The notes: generated by a model not told the origin, from the letters alone. Counted from the stretch's first letter, positions 25,501 through 37,142 are shown. The stretch: 64,000 nt of DNA from Crotalaria pallida (GCA_037953625.1 CM075656.1:75287001-75351000), one strand, 5' to 3'. Made by a program: numbers and translations.

Positions 25501-28500
25501 AAGAGATTACTGGAATATAAGATGAACGAATCTCAAGAAGGTATCCAATTCCTTCAATATCTCTCAAATAATGTCATAATTACATTATGTGGAAATTATA
25601 TACAGACATTATCCTTCTCTCCAAACCCCATTGAAAGCCAAAGAAAAAACAACTATACATTGAATTCCTTGAGAAATATCAGATGCATCAGCAGTTGTTT
25701 AGTTATATTAAAATGAAACATTGACAGTTGTTTAGTTGAGGGAGAGCCAAGATGCAAGGATAAGGTTAGTGCTTATGACTTATGTGACCTGGAGGTCATA
25801 GGTTCAAATCCTGGAAACAATCTCTCCACTTATGGGATAAGGTTGCATACATTTGCCCTCCCCAAACCCAATCAAGGGGAAGCCTCGTGCAGTAAGCCGT
25901 CCCTTTTTTTTAGGGTTGTTTAGTTATGTTAAAATCTAGTTAAATCTTGGAGACAGTTTTGAATTCTGATTATTTTGAGAACATGTAAAGCCTCAATCAA
26001 GTATAAAACTCTAAATGAAGTTTCTTTTTTTGGTGAACAACTATAAATGAAGTTTCTAACAATCACAAAAACATAAATAAAAAAGGTGAAATCATGCTAC
26101 CTTCCTGAAGACAAAAATGACACAAGTCCACTAGGTAAAGAAAATGTGCATGGATCCCGAAAACTTGAGAGAATGATTGAGAAGTGTTGAATCCCATGTC
26201 TTTGTACACTGTTTATGGCTACAGAACCACATATGGCATTAATAAAATCTTCGGAGAATGTGCAGTGAACAAATTCCAGCGATGTTAATGTTTTACTATG
26301 TTGAGTGAGAAGTTTGCATAATCCATCAATCTGTGAAATAGTGCATATGAAATCATCAACGAAAAAGTCAAACATGGATTTTGTACTTGGAAAATCTGTT
26401 AATATAATCAATTATATTTGCAAAGTAAAACATATTTTAAACACATCAATCTAAACAGTGCTTTACCAAGGTGTGGAACTTACAGCACATTTTGCAAGGT
26501 ACTGGATACTTTGACATCAGGTCAGAACTCATTTTGAGAGAAAGAGAGAGAGAAAGGAGGGAGGAAGGGAGATGAACCCAACTAAAAAATTATAATTGAT
26601 TGTAGATTTGGGATAGGTACATTATGCATACATTATAGAGCCCAACCAAATACATTATAGAGTGTACATTTCCATATGAGGAAGGAAGCTTACTTGTTCT
26701 TTGGATCTGAGCAATATTAGCACCAAACTCTGCAGCTTGCACTCCCTCAACAAACTCTACAAGTCAGAGTATATGACAATATAATATGTTTCATGGTTTT
26801 AAAACCTGAGTTGAAATTTAGCAAAATGTCACACGGTAAATGTCTTGAACTGTAAACTAAATATGATGTAATATCTTGTGGACAACACGACATACAAGAG
26901 TTGAAATTTAGGAAAACATCACAATGTGCATGTCTTGAATGGTAAACTATAAATCTCATGGACAACTCATATAGTTACTACTTTATAAAGGTAAATAAGA
27001 TTTTTTTTCCTTTTGTTGCATTTCAAAATGCACGAATTTCAGTTGATTATGAACATTAACCCTCCTAATTCAAATTATATTTTGGACATCATTCTCATGA
27101 ATCTAGTTTGCAGCATTTTTAGATATGCCAATAAGAACTCACAAAAAAGAGAATAAGAAAAAAGGATCAAATTTATATAATTAAAGTATCACAGACTAAA
27201 TGTAAAAAAATGCTTTGAGAATAACAATTAAAGTAGTTGCCAATATATGCCATTGAAGAGTAACGTTCAATTGATACTTCATAAATTATAAGAGTGCCTC
27301 ATGAAAAAACTATTTATAAGTTATATATTTTATAGGCTTAATTATGTCACAGGTCCCTGAAGTTTGGGGTACTTTTGTCAGATACCCTTATACTTTTTTT
27401 TTCAATGTCTGACTCCCCGAAGTTACTTCTGGGTTTGTCATACACCCCTACTATCGATTCTGGGCAATTTTGATGACATATAACATCAGAATTTTAGTCA
27501 GACACAGGAAGTTGGTCATGTGGTGCCGTGTGATGTCACACAGTCGAAGACAACCTCTCTCTTCAATTCTTTTTTTTCTTTTTTTATTTAACTAAAAATA
27601 TAAAAATATTAAGTTTTTTAAATTAAAAAAAACAAAAGATTTTCGCTCACAGGGCACCGGGTGCTTAACCTCCTGCGTCTGGATTCCGATGTTACATGTC
27701 AGCAAAATTGGCCAGAATCAGTATTAGGGGTGTATGACAAACCCAGAATTAACTTCGGGGAGTCAAACATTGAAAAAAAAAGTATAAGGGTATCTGACAA
27801 AAGTACCCCAAACTTCAGGGACCTGTGACATAATGAAGCCTATTTTATAATATCTAAAAGTGTTTCTTTATGTTTGTGTGGTCAACGCTTTCAACAAGCT
27901 TGCAAAAGTGATAGACGCATTTGATCAGATGAAAATATTATGATTATAATTCCAATAAGACAAATGTCAAATACAGTCTAGAATTCATCAAGGAGCTTTA
28001 CACGATATTCCAGAAAGCACAACTTACGCTAGTTTCTGCAGTACATAGAACATTTTGCAGTCTCAGACAGCTGCATCAAGATGAAGTGATAATTGAAAGA
28101 CTTGGTCAAGACAAAATGCAGTGATGCATGACATATTTAACAACATACTTGTAAACTTATCCATGATGCATTATCACTGTTTAGGCTTTGGCCGACATTA
28201 AACTAAACAATAGAAATCCAGCTTAACTAGTCAGCAAGACCCGAAAATATTAACTATTCAGCACCTGGGCTTCACTAACATAAAAGAAATATTTTATTCA
28301 AGAACAAATGAAATTGTATGGCTCAAACCTTTCTTTCATATTTAAAGGCAATCATAACTGATCATTTCCGTATGAATGACACAGAATAAAACTAACATCT
28401 TACCTCGCATGGCTGCCAAACTGTTGGAAATGGTAAGACAATTTTGAATGATCACAAGTTGAATGATTTGCATGACCCATAAAACCAATATATTCCAGTA

Positions 28501-29955
28501 TGCTATCTGAAAAAGAAAGGAGTGAAGTGAAGAAAATTTAATAAATTATTGGTGAGAAGTAGAATGCAACTTCACATAGAAATTTTCCTAAAAGAGAGAA
28601 AGCAACCTATCATAGTACCTGACATTTGTATGTCACCAATATATCCATTAAAAGATGGGACTAGTGCTATCTCTGCTGCCTCATTTAAACAACTGTTATT
28701 TCATGCAGATTGTAGAAAACATTAAATTTTTACCAAGGCAATATTAAAAGATAAACAAAATATAATAGTTATATGTGCTCTGTTAGTATACTTCTGCAAA
28801 TGGGTTTCCCAGTATGCTTGTTGCCAGTCTGTTGGTTGGATTTTGTCAATGACATCAGGCCATCGTAACTTAAATAACGTCTGCCAAGTTGTATTTAGAC
28901 TCCAATCCCTGTGATAACATTCCCCACAAATTCATAACCCAAAAAGGTACCGGGTACAACAGGAATGCATTTGCACAAAGGGAGAAGTATGAAATTCTTT
29001 GTAACCTGCCACGTTTTCTCTTGTTTGTCAAGGTATCGTGTGAAAAACCCTCTGCATTCAGGTCCTCAAAAGGCCTGTTCCAATAGTAATACAACAAAGA
29101 TCCAACCAAAATAAGAAACAAAGAAAATGCATAAAGGAAACACAAGCAACTAAGAACTAAAGCAATGCCCACTCTACTAAAAAAACGGAAACTCTCCTAT
29201 TCTCTGTACAACACCACACCATTAAGTTCAACACAAAAACTATAACAAGGGCCAATACATAAAAAATAGGAAAGAGAAAATTACACTGACCTCCGTATGG
29301 TTTTATTTAACTAAACTTGGTACCCTTGTTCTTTCAAAAATTACACCAATTTCACTTGAGTTTGTAGCTTTTGAAACGAAGAAGGGTAACCGTAATTGAG
29401 TCAATGTAATTTGCCACAAAAAAACCTTTCGCCAATTAATGATAGAGTTAAACCGTCATATTGGTCCTCCAAGAATGCAGTAACCACCGTACCAATGTAG
29501 ACAAAAAAACATATTTAAACCTATAAATATATATATATTTTTTTTTAAAGTGAGCAATATTCCATTTAATACTTATAAAAAAAAATTAAAAAAACAACTA
29601 CTTAAAGGATGATAATATTAATGATTATACTACATTGATGTTGAAATCTTAAGAAGAAGAAGATAATAGAGAAATGGGCAGTAGTAGTAAGAAGCATACA
29701 GGTTTTGGTGAAAGTTGCGCAAGGCGAGTGGGGGCAAGCGCGTGATCAAGGTATCGAGTAAATGGAATGGAAGGTCGTATATATCATCCGCAACAACAAC
29801 ATCATCATCATCCCCTACATTACATTGCAATCATATAGTATGATACTAATAAATTGACGAAAACAAATTAAGAGTGCAAAAAAATTACCGAAGAGAAAGT
29901 GTTGGGAGAGTGCGTCGATGCAGAGAGAAATTAGAGAAGGAACCTCCTCCTTCAT
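22552..29955 (-). CDS. Leucine-rich-repeat (RNI-like) protein with BC-box-like N-terminus
   Basis: Seventeen exons join into one frame of 615 residues: 29955-29889, 29814-29700, 29074-29006, 28908-28792, 28692-28619, 28506-28404, 28070-28028, 26756-26694, 26501-26484, 26330-26101, 25112-24992, 24911-24808, 24597-24484, 24403-24233, 24139-23999, 23894-23749, 22703-22552. The C-terminal two thirds is a row of ribonuclease-inhibitor-type LRRs (SVLDLSENKISG, RVLNLRGNYLQ, EDLDISDNFIGD, KSLSIADNYLG, ERLDLTG). Near the N-terminus SLISLCIDAL (residues 7-16) fits the Elongin BC-box pattern, and LPFHLLDTL (37-45) fits a Cul2-box, or an F-box-like start. This is the layout of mammalian LRRC41 and of other Cullin adaptors, but that function is inference. 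The 18-bp exon is supported by frame and splice sites only. No signal peptide or membrane segment, so probably nuclear or cytosolic. Exact family member not recognised. Confidence 0.85.
25738..25914 (+). mobile_element. tRNA-derived SINE in LRR-gene intron
   Basis: A B-box-like AGGTTCAAATCCTGG with an upstream A-box-like GGTTAGTGCTTATG sits in a 177-bp unit ending in a T-run. It is flanked by 11-bp direct repeats GTTGTTTAGTT (25727-25737 and 25915-25925), a retroposition-type target duplication. It lies opposite to the host gene. Confidence 0.75.
27335..27840. mobile_element. Mutator-like foldback MITE, family A copy 2
   Basis: Same family as 14221-14740: ends start GGCTTAATTATGTCACAGGT, arms are inverted over about 200 bp, interior carries CTTCAATTCTTTTTT and its neighbours. 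The flanking 9-bp repeats TATTTTATA (27326-27334, 27841-27849) are exact. It sits in the intron between exons 7 and 8 of the LRR gene. Confidence 0.92.
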
Positions 29956-32457
29956 TGAATTAATCGGAGCTGTGATTTTTCTATGAAAAGGGGAAAACGA
30001 AATTCAAAGAAAGAACAAGTAGTTGAGCAAGCAACTTGAGAGTTGAGACTATCAACGACTCTTATATTTATTTATCGTCGGGTTATTGTTACAGTATATT
30101 TTTAGGTGAATGCTTCCATGCCTTCTAGTGAGAAAAGACATCAATACCAATCAAATTGGATCAATTATATGTTGACATTTGTGTTGTTTTTACATAATCA
30201 TCATTTGCTATGTGTCATTTACAAGGATCTATTTGCAAACTTTTAAATTCTTAAATTACCATTGCTACAATTAAAAAATAAATTAAAACAAAACAAAACC
30301 AAAAATTAAAACAAAACAAAACAATTTTTCTAACCTAATCCTAAAATACACTAGACTTGACTCTGGCTTCAGCTACAATAGCAAACCTGCACCGATGCCG
30401 CCGAGCAAGAATGGAAGAAAGAAATGAAATTCATTTCTAATGATAATAGGCACATGGTAGTTTTACATTATATGATAACATCGGAAATTCATTTCAAGTA
30501 ACAATATGCAGGCATCTGTTTGTGACGGTGCAAAAATCAAGTAGGCACATCGTATATGCCGACTCCATCATAATCCGATTATATCATGAAGAAGACTTAA
30601 TTTTTTTTAAAAAAAAATCATAAACCAGAAAAGAGTAGAACACATATACGAACATAGAAATTTGAAAAAAGACGAAGATCTTGTTATGAACATAGAAACC
30701 AGCAAAATGAGGATGAATTTGTTTTTTTTTATAATTAAAAATAAATAGTTAATTTAATTATCATGATTGAGTTAAACTTTTAAAATTTTGCAAAAAAGAG
30801 CTTATTATATGACACATAAGTAGACACATAAGTAAACAACTAAGCGTTGATTATGCAAAAAAAATCCTACATGTCATTATGTGATTGATAGAATTAACGA
30901 TGACATTGATGCCTTTTAAAACAAAAATGACACCAAAGTAATTCCCATATTTTTAAGGTTTAGATATCAAAATCATACTTATAAATATTGATTTTTTTTT
31001 TTAAATTAATTTTTATATTGTAGTATATTTTTAGGTTTTGGTTATGCTTTTTCGTTTTATTTTGGTTTTGGTTGTTAACTATGATTTATAATAATGTAAA
31101 TGTAGTTTTGATTTTGATTTCTAATATGTTCATCATGGGAAGATTTTGATTTTTATATTATACTAATAGCATAGGTAGGTTTTGATCCCTAGCCGATTAA
31201 TTCATTTATATCCATAGTTGACGTTAAAAACTAAAACCAAAACGAAAAAAATGTAAGGACTAATTTTAAAAAAATCAGCATTTCTAGGACCAATTTGATA
31301 TTTTTAATCGAATTATAAAGATCAATGAAATTAGATATAGTTACTTAGTTGTCTTATCTTTTTAAAAATGAAAATATTACAATTTTATATTTTTATTTTA
31401 TTTAATATAGGAGCATTCCACAATTGGCAATACAAAGTAACAAACTTTTAATTTAGTGTTGTTATAGATACTCTTGATTTATTCAGTTGCCTATACATTA
31501 ATCAATGCTACAAAAAATAGGAGGAATTAATATGAGTATATATGAGAGAAAAAAAATAAAACATAAGGCACAATTGGATACTTATGAAATTGGGCCTCTT
31601 TTTTTAAAAATGGGTTTCTCTTTACACAAACATCATAAAAAAGGCCCAACAACTTCTATCTTCAGGACCACTAATAAAAACTTCTATTTTCAAGTTGGTT
31701 ATTATTAATTAATGGTTTTTGTTATGCATTGATGCATAAGTTACGAAAATTTGTATTCCATTAAAAAGTTTCAATTTCGGGTATTATATTATTCTTTTGA
31801 ATGTAATTATTTTATTCCAAATCTGATTCAAATCTTTTTCAAAAAAAAAAATCTATTACTAATTACTAATAGAAGAGAAATTTACTAATAGAAGAGAACT
31901 TAATCGGATCATTGAGAAGACCGAAATTAATTGGATCATTGAGAAGATAAATATGAGAGAAATATCTACAACATTTAAAGAATATTTTCAAGTTGATTAT
32001 TATTAATTAATGGTTTTTGTTATGCATTGATGCATAAGTTACGAAAATTGTTAAAAAAAAGAGTTTTTTAATAATCTTGGGTTGAGAATAGGAATCTAAA
32101 AAAGATAAACTATATTATCTTGAAAAAATCAAAAGATTATGGGTTTTTAGGATTGAAGTTAAGAAATCTAAAAAAAAATTATTTAAAATGCTTCATTTGT
32201 CTTAAAAAAATGATAAAAAATTACAAAAATAAAAAATCATGAAAATAATCTAACAAATCAACAAATTCTAAAACAACCAAATTAAGAGGGTTAAGGAAAG
32301 TTTTGTCACTTGACATGTTTTAATTTGAATTTCTTTAGAATTTGGTTATTTTTAAAATATAAAATTTAAGTCATGATAACAAATTTTAATCAATTGTTTG
32401 TTAATCAAATTTAAGTCATGATATGAAACCTTTAATAATTTCACCTTTAAATTAGGG
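29956..32457. other. AT-rich intergenic DNA upstream of the LRR gene
   Basis: This should contain the LRR-gene promoter next to 29956. The rest has only short ORFs. A ~64-bp sequence near 31686-31751 recurs at 31984-32049, and short tandem units (TAATAGAAGAGAA, GGATCATTGAGAAGA) lie between. No gene was found. Confidence 0.5.
31686..32049 (+). repeat. Direct repeat pair about 298 bp apart
   Basis: The unit starting TTTTCAAGTTGGTTATTATT and ending ATAAGTTACGAAAATT is present twice with one visible mismatch (31686-31751 and 31984-32049). It could be a local duplication or the repeated ends of a decayed element. Confidence 0.75.
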
Positions 32458-32502
32458 GCTTCGCGTAATGGCCCCGTGCATGTGCACGGGCTTGCTTACT
32501 AG
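32458..32502 (+). mobile_element. Helitron-like 3' terminus
   Basis: A perfect 8-bp stem CCCGTGCA / TGCACGGG with a 2-base loop (32473-32490) is followed 8 bases later by CTAG and then T. A short GC-rich hairpin just before CTRR with a 3' flanking T is the known Helitron 3' signature. The matching 5' TC end was not located, so the element's length is unknown. Confidence 0.5.
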
Positions 32503-32749
32503 TTTATTAAAAAGATCATTAAAATATTTTAAAATAAAACTTAATAAAAATAGAAGAAATTAATTAAGGTTATGTTTAGATTGATAGGATGTAATAAAAT
32601 GGAGTGGATTGAAACGGTGACATAACTAAATTTGGATATGACTAGTCAAAGTTAATAGTAGAAGTAAAGAACCATGAAGATGAAACGCATTTAGCTGTTG
32701 GTAATGTACATTGTGTTTGACTGTTTGCACTAAAACATTCACTTTTCAG

Positions 32750-33268
32750 GTTTTGAAGAGAGTTGCTAAGCTTTATGCTGCAAGCTTGGTTCGGGACATT
32801 GGCCTTGATCTTCGGCCAGATGATTATGAAAAGGATGACATGACTGAAGAAACTAATGGCCTTGACCTTTCTCTCTAGTTTATGATTAGCATCATTGTGT
32901 TGCAACTCCAATTCACTATTTGCTATTCTTGAAACTCCAAATCACTGTTTTCATATTTGTATGCTATGATTCATGTGGTTCAAAACATCTCCATCATTTC
33001 TTTTTTGTTTGTGTAACTACCATTGCTTTGAAGAATAAGTTTTTGATGATGATTTTGGCCAAGCATATGTATCTTTACTGGAAAATACTCAACTGTAGTT
33101 GCCAAAGGGGGAATGGAGACTCTCAGACCTGCTTTGCAGCGTGTGTATATGACAAGAGCTTCTGCATACAGGGATGCGCTTAAAAGTTTTATTCAGGGGT
33201 ACCAAGGGAGTGTTCAGCAAGTAATGGAGTGGAAGAATCCAAAACTCAAGAAGATGTTGATATATTGA
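32750..33268 (+). pseudogene. Gene fragment, two exon-like pieces, function unknown
   Basis: Piece one (32750-32878) follows a TTTTCAG acceptor and reads KRVAKLYAASLVRDIGLDLR to a stop. Piece two (33099-33268) follows CTGTAG and reads METLRPALQRVYMTRASAY then ALKSFIQGYQ to a stop. Both look like real plant coding sequence, with balanced codons unlike the surroundings. I could not name the protein. No start, upstream exons or second half are present, so this is probably a truncated or captured copy, possibly carried by the Helitron-like element ending 250 bp upstream. Confidence 0.5.
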
Positions 33269-34121
33269 AAAAATCAACTTGAACTTTCTTGTAAGAGGCA
33301 ATGTGTTATTTCTTTTCCTGCAGACCCTCTAGTTAATTAGACTCAGCCACTCAGGCACTCAGCTTTGCAGAAATTTGCAAAAGCAAAACTCAGGACTGAC
33401 ACTGGAGATATATTACCCCAAATACACCAAGTATTTTAGAATTTTCAATTATATATACTAGTTCAGGGTAATGTACATTCAAACGCTATAATTTAGGGGC
33501 TATATATATTCTTTATGCCTAAATAACATAACCATATGACGCCCATTATTTATACATGCCACGTGTGTTAATGAAATTTCATGAAGAACATCTAGATATG
33601 TATATTGGCTCGATCATCAGTCACTCATAAACTTTTCAATAAACAGCAATTTTCGTAAAATGCCAACACTTGACATCTCTAAATGATCTTACATATAGGA
33701 TCGGAAGGAGTCGGATGGATTGATGAGTTGAAATGTGTGGCACACACTATGAAGTTATGATGAGTGGTTACATGCAGGGACAGAGGTTCTAAGGAGTAGA
33801 TGGGACCTGCTCTCCCTCAAATTTCCTAAAATTTGAATATATATAAATTAATATCACATTTTGGCATTATGTCTCTTTGTTGCGTGGTGGTATTTGACTG
33901 CGTGTATAAGCCAAGGTCCTTGGCACAAACAAAATGTTAACAATTTTGCGAAAAGAGGAGATTGTGGAACCGAACCTAGATTCCCATGGTGATTTATGAC
34001 ACAGAATGCCCCCAAGCCAAAGCATCTCAATTGATAGGGAAGGCAAAATTTTAACTCTAAATATTATAAAATTTGTGCACCTCCTAAAATATTGGTCAAG
34101 ATCCACATCACTGGTTACATG
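33269..34121. other. Intergenic DNA between gene fragment and PPR gene
   Basis: No convincing gene. The ~200 bp nearest 34121 should hold the PPR 3' untranslated region. Confidence 0.4.
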
Positions 34122-36365
34122 TCACCAATAATCTCCACAAGAGCAACTGCCATGCTTAAAATGATGGAACCTGTGAATATCTCTAACAATTATTTCTCGT
34201 TCTAGAAGTTGAGAAGCATACTTGATGAAGTTATGGCAATCGGTACAAATGCGGAGGTTCTTCATAATTCGAATTGGTGTCCTAGGGGAAGTGTTGATGA
34301 TGCCAAAGACAACTGCAAGCTTTTCACTGTGATGGCTAATAAGTGCTTCACCTTGTTCTTCTTCTACATCCTGCATGACCAGTTTCACATCAAGGGAATA
34401 TCCAATTTCCTTCAACCTTCCAATTAAAATGTCTAGATATGAATATATCTCCCTGTCTTGTGGGTGAGACCTATCTCCCATGAAAAAAGTGTGGATTTGA
34501 TCTTTTAGCTGAATCCAAGATTGACCAGGCTGCTTCTTGACGCCTCTTTGATGCATTAAACTCCTAACTCTGGCTGCCTCGCCCCATTTTTTATTAGAAG
34601 CACACATATTTGATAGCAAAATATAGGCTCCTGGATCACTTGGTGCAACTTGAAGTAGGATTTCAGAAACCCACTTTCCCATCTCAACATTCTTATGAAG
34701 ATGGCAAGACCATAAAAGTGATTTCCATACAGAAGTCAAGTGAGAGATACCATTTTCAAAGATGAGGTTCTTTGCCTCTATTAAGTGACCTGCTCGACCA
34801 TAAAGATCGATCATAGAAGTGAAGTGTTCCACTCCAGGATCAATGTAGTAAGCATCTTTCATCATCCTAAAATATCTACGACCTTCTTCAATCAGCCCTA
34901 CATGGCTGCATGCATTCAAAACCCCCAAAAAGGTAACCTCATTTGGTAAAATTCCCTGATTAAGCATCCCTTCAAAAAGACGAATTGCCTCCCTCCCTTG
35001 ACCATGCAATGCACAACCAGAAATCATTGAAGTCCACAAGACTACATTGGGTTCATTGATTTGCCTGAATACCATCCAGGCATCATCCAAGCTGCCAGAT
35101 TTGGAATACATATCAATTAAGGAGGAACCAACATAAGCATCTAACCTATGCCCAATTTTCAGAGTGTAGGCATGCGTCTGCCGACCAAATTCCAAAATTC
35201 CAGCATTAGCACAAGCAGAAATAATGGTTGTGACAGTCCAAATATCCACTACAACTAGTTCACGAACCATTAACCTGAAAGCTTTTAAACCATCTTCATA
35301 TTTGCTATTCCAAACGTAACCAGAAACCATTGAACTCCATGAAACTATTTCTGCCTTTGGTTTCATGCAAGTATTCCGTGTTCTCAGAAAACCTAGAGGT
35401 ACATCTTTGAGAAGTAAAGATGCCTTATCCATTCTACCACACTTGCAATACATTTCAATAAGCGAGCTCCTTACAAATCCATCACCGCTAAAACTAAATT
35501 TTAAGACACGCCCATGAAGTTGTCTCCCTAGCTCCAAAAGTAATAAAGAAGAAGCCAAAATAAGAGCAATGGAGAAAGTGACCGGAGAGAATTCAGTCCC
35601 ATATTCTACCATACAACATAGTTGATCCAATGCGCATCTTTCATAACCACATTGCATCAGCCCATCTATGATTGTATTCCAACTAACAACATCCTTACAA
35701 GGCAAGTTCCTAAACATCTCAAGAGACTTCTCGGCATCCCCCACACGCAGATATGCACTAATCATTATATTCCACGACACAACATCTCTCTCATTCATCA
35801 ATTCAAAAAAGGTCTCCCCATGTCCGAAAGCCTTGCATTTCAAGTAAAGGTCAAGAACAGAATTCTCCAGCACAACATCTCCACAAACCCCATTCCTGAG
35901 CATCCATGCGTGGATTCCTTTACCCAATGCAAGCTTGTTTAAAGCTGAACAACACTTTAAGACACTAGACAACACATACTGGTTTGGAGTATGTGCACCC
36001 TTTTCCTGCATTTGTCTGAAAAGGCTAAAGACAAGTTGCGGTGAAGATCGGGTTCGAGCAAAAGCGGATATAAGGATGGTCCAGGTGTGCGTGTCTTTGA
36101 GGGGAATTTCATCAAACAGTTTTCGGGCATCACTGATAGTGTTGGATTTGAGATAAAAAGTCAAGAGATAATTAGCCAGGTTGGGAGAAGTTTGAAGGGA
36201 GCCATTCTTGAAGTAGTGGGCATGAAGTGCAGAGTGGCGCCAACGGGATTGGGATTGGGATTGGGATTGGAAGGGTGAGGTGGCAATGCAACAATAGTTA
36301 TTGGCGTATTTCAAAGAATAAGAGCCAAGGCCACGATAACGATAACAACAACACCCGAAGATCAT
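34122..36365 (-). CDS. Pentatricopeptide repeat protein, PLS-DYW class
   Basis: A single uninterrupted ORF of 747 residues, as usual for intronless plant PPR genes. PLS-type repeats run from about residue 60 to 560 (for example DVVSWNIMISAYLRVGDAEK and NVVLWTSMISGCALHGQGRE), followed by E/E+ and a complete DYW domain. The DYW deaminase signature is present: HSE at 679-681, CTDC at 707-710 and the terminal CSCGDYW (741-747). DYW proteins bind organelle transcripts and carry out C-to-U RNA editing. The N-terminus (about 50 residues, few acidic) fits an organelle transit peptide, target compartment undecided. Oddity: residues about 33-41 are QSQSQSQSR, made by a hexanucleotide repeat at 36241-36270. 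A long foldback element begins about 170 bp upstream. The edited site cannot be read from this sequence. Confidence 0.95.
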   Translation of the reverse strand: MIFGCCCYRYRGLGSYSLKYANNYCCIATSPFQSQSQSQSRWRHSALHAHYFKNGSLQTSPNLANYLLTFYLKSNTISDARKLFDEIPLKDTHTWTILISAFARTRSSPQLVFSLFRQMQEKGAHTPNQYVLSSVLKCCSALNKLALGKGIHAWMLRNGVCGDVVLENSVLDLYLKCKAFGHGETFFELMNERDVVSWNIMISAYLRVGDAEKSLEMFRNLPCKDVVSWNTIIDGLMQCGYERCALDQLCCMVEYGTEFSPVTFSIALILASSLLLLELGRQLHGRVLKFSFSGDGFVRSSLIEMYCKCGRMDKASLLLKDVPLGFLRTRNTCMKPKAEIVSWSSMVSGYVWNSKYEDGLKAFRLMVRELVVVDIWTVTTIISACANAGILEFGRQTHAYTLKIGHRLDAYVGSSLIDMYSKSGSLDDAWMVFRQINEPNVVLWTSMISGCALHGQGREAIRLFEGMLNQGILPNEVTFLGVLNACSHVGLIEEGRRYFRMMKDAYYIDPGVEHFTSMIDLYGRAGHLIEAKNLIFENGISHLTSVWKSLLWSCHLHKNVEMGKWVSEILLQVAPSDPGAYILLSNMCASNKKWGEAARVRSLMHQRGVKKQPGQSWIQLKDQIHTFFMGDRSHPQDREIYSYLDILIGRLKEIGYSLDVKLVMQDVEEEQGEALISHHSEKLAVVFGIINTSPRTPIRIMKNLRICTDCHNFIKYASQLLEREIIVRDIHRFHHFKHGSCSCGDYW

Positions 36366-36536
36366 TCAGATCATAATAAGCTAAGCTGGTGATATCGGTA
36401 TTGAATTAATCAATTCCAAGTAAGAAAGCCAACAGCAAACTCAAGATCGCATCGCGGGGGAAGTTAGCGAATGCAGAGCACAGGTGGGCCCCAGCATGCA
36501 TCAACAAGGGCCACGAGGCCCCCTCAGCGCTCCCGC

Positions 36537-37138
36537 GGGGGTTTTTATTTTGCCACCCCAAGGTCTATGGATGTCACCCCATATGTATGAAATATACCTA
36601 TTATGTCCTTTTTAAAAAAAACTTTTAATACGGGTCGTAAGTGGTACTTACGACCTGGAAGTCGTAGCACTCCCTTACGACATTTTAAAAAACTAAGTTT
36701 TAACACAGGTCGTAAACAGGTGTTACGACCTAAGTTTTTTCACAAGTCGTAAACAAGTGTTACGACTATAAAGTCGTAACAGTCACTTACGACTATATAG
36801 TCGTAATAGTTGCTTACGATTTCTTTAATATCATATCTCTTATATGAAATTTTATCACATGTGGTAAACAGGTATTTACAGTCGTAAGTGACTGTTACGA
36901 CTTTATAGTCGTAACACTTGTTTACGACTTGTGAAAAAATTTAGATCGTAACACCTGTTTGCGACCCGTGTTAAAACTTAGTTTTTTAAAATGTCGTAAG
37001 GGAGTGCTACGACTTCCAGGTCGTAAGTACCACTTACGACCCGTATTAAAAGTTGTTTTTTTTAAAGGACATAATAGGTATATTTTATACATATGGGGTG
37101 ACATCCATAAACCTTGGGGTAGCAAAATAAAAACCCCC
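36537..37138. mobile_element. Long foldback element with GTCGTAA motifs upstream of PPR gene
   Basis: The left end GGGGGTTTTTATTTTGCCAC is mirrored at the right, and the arms stay inverted through CACCCCATATG, GGACATAATAGGTAT and CACTTACGACC almost to the centre, so nearly all 602 bp is palindromic. The interior holds many GTCGTAA / TTACGAC units. A 3-bp CGC on each side (36534-36536, 37139-37141) may be the target duplication but is too short to trust. No transposase. Apparent ORFs here are by-products of the symmetry. Confidence 0.8.
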
Positions 37139-37142
37139 CGCA

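Noticed and set aside
30120..30930. Possible inverted-repeat element with GGCATCAAT-like ends
   Set aside because: Similarity is limited to about 9 bases and could be chance in AT-rich DNA.
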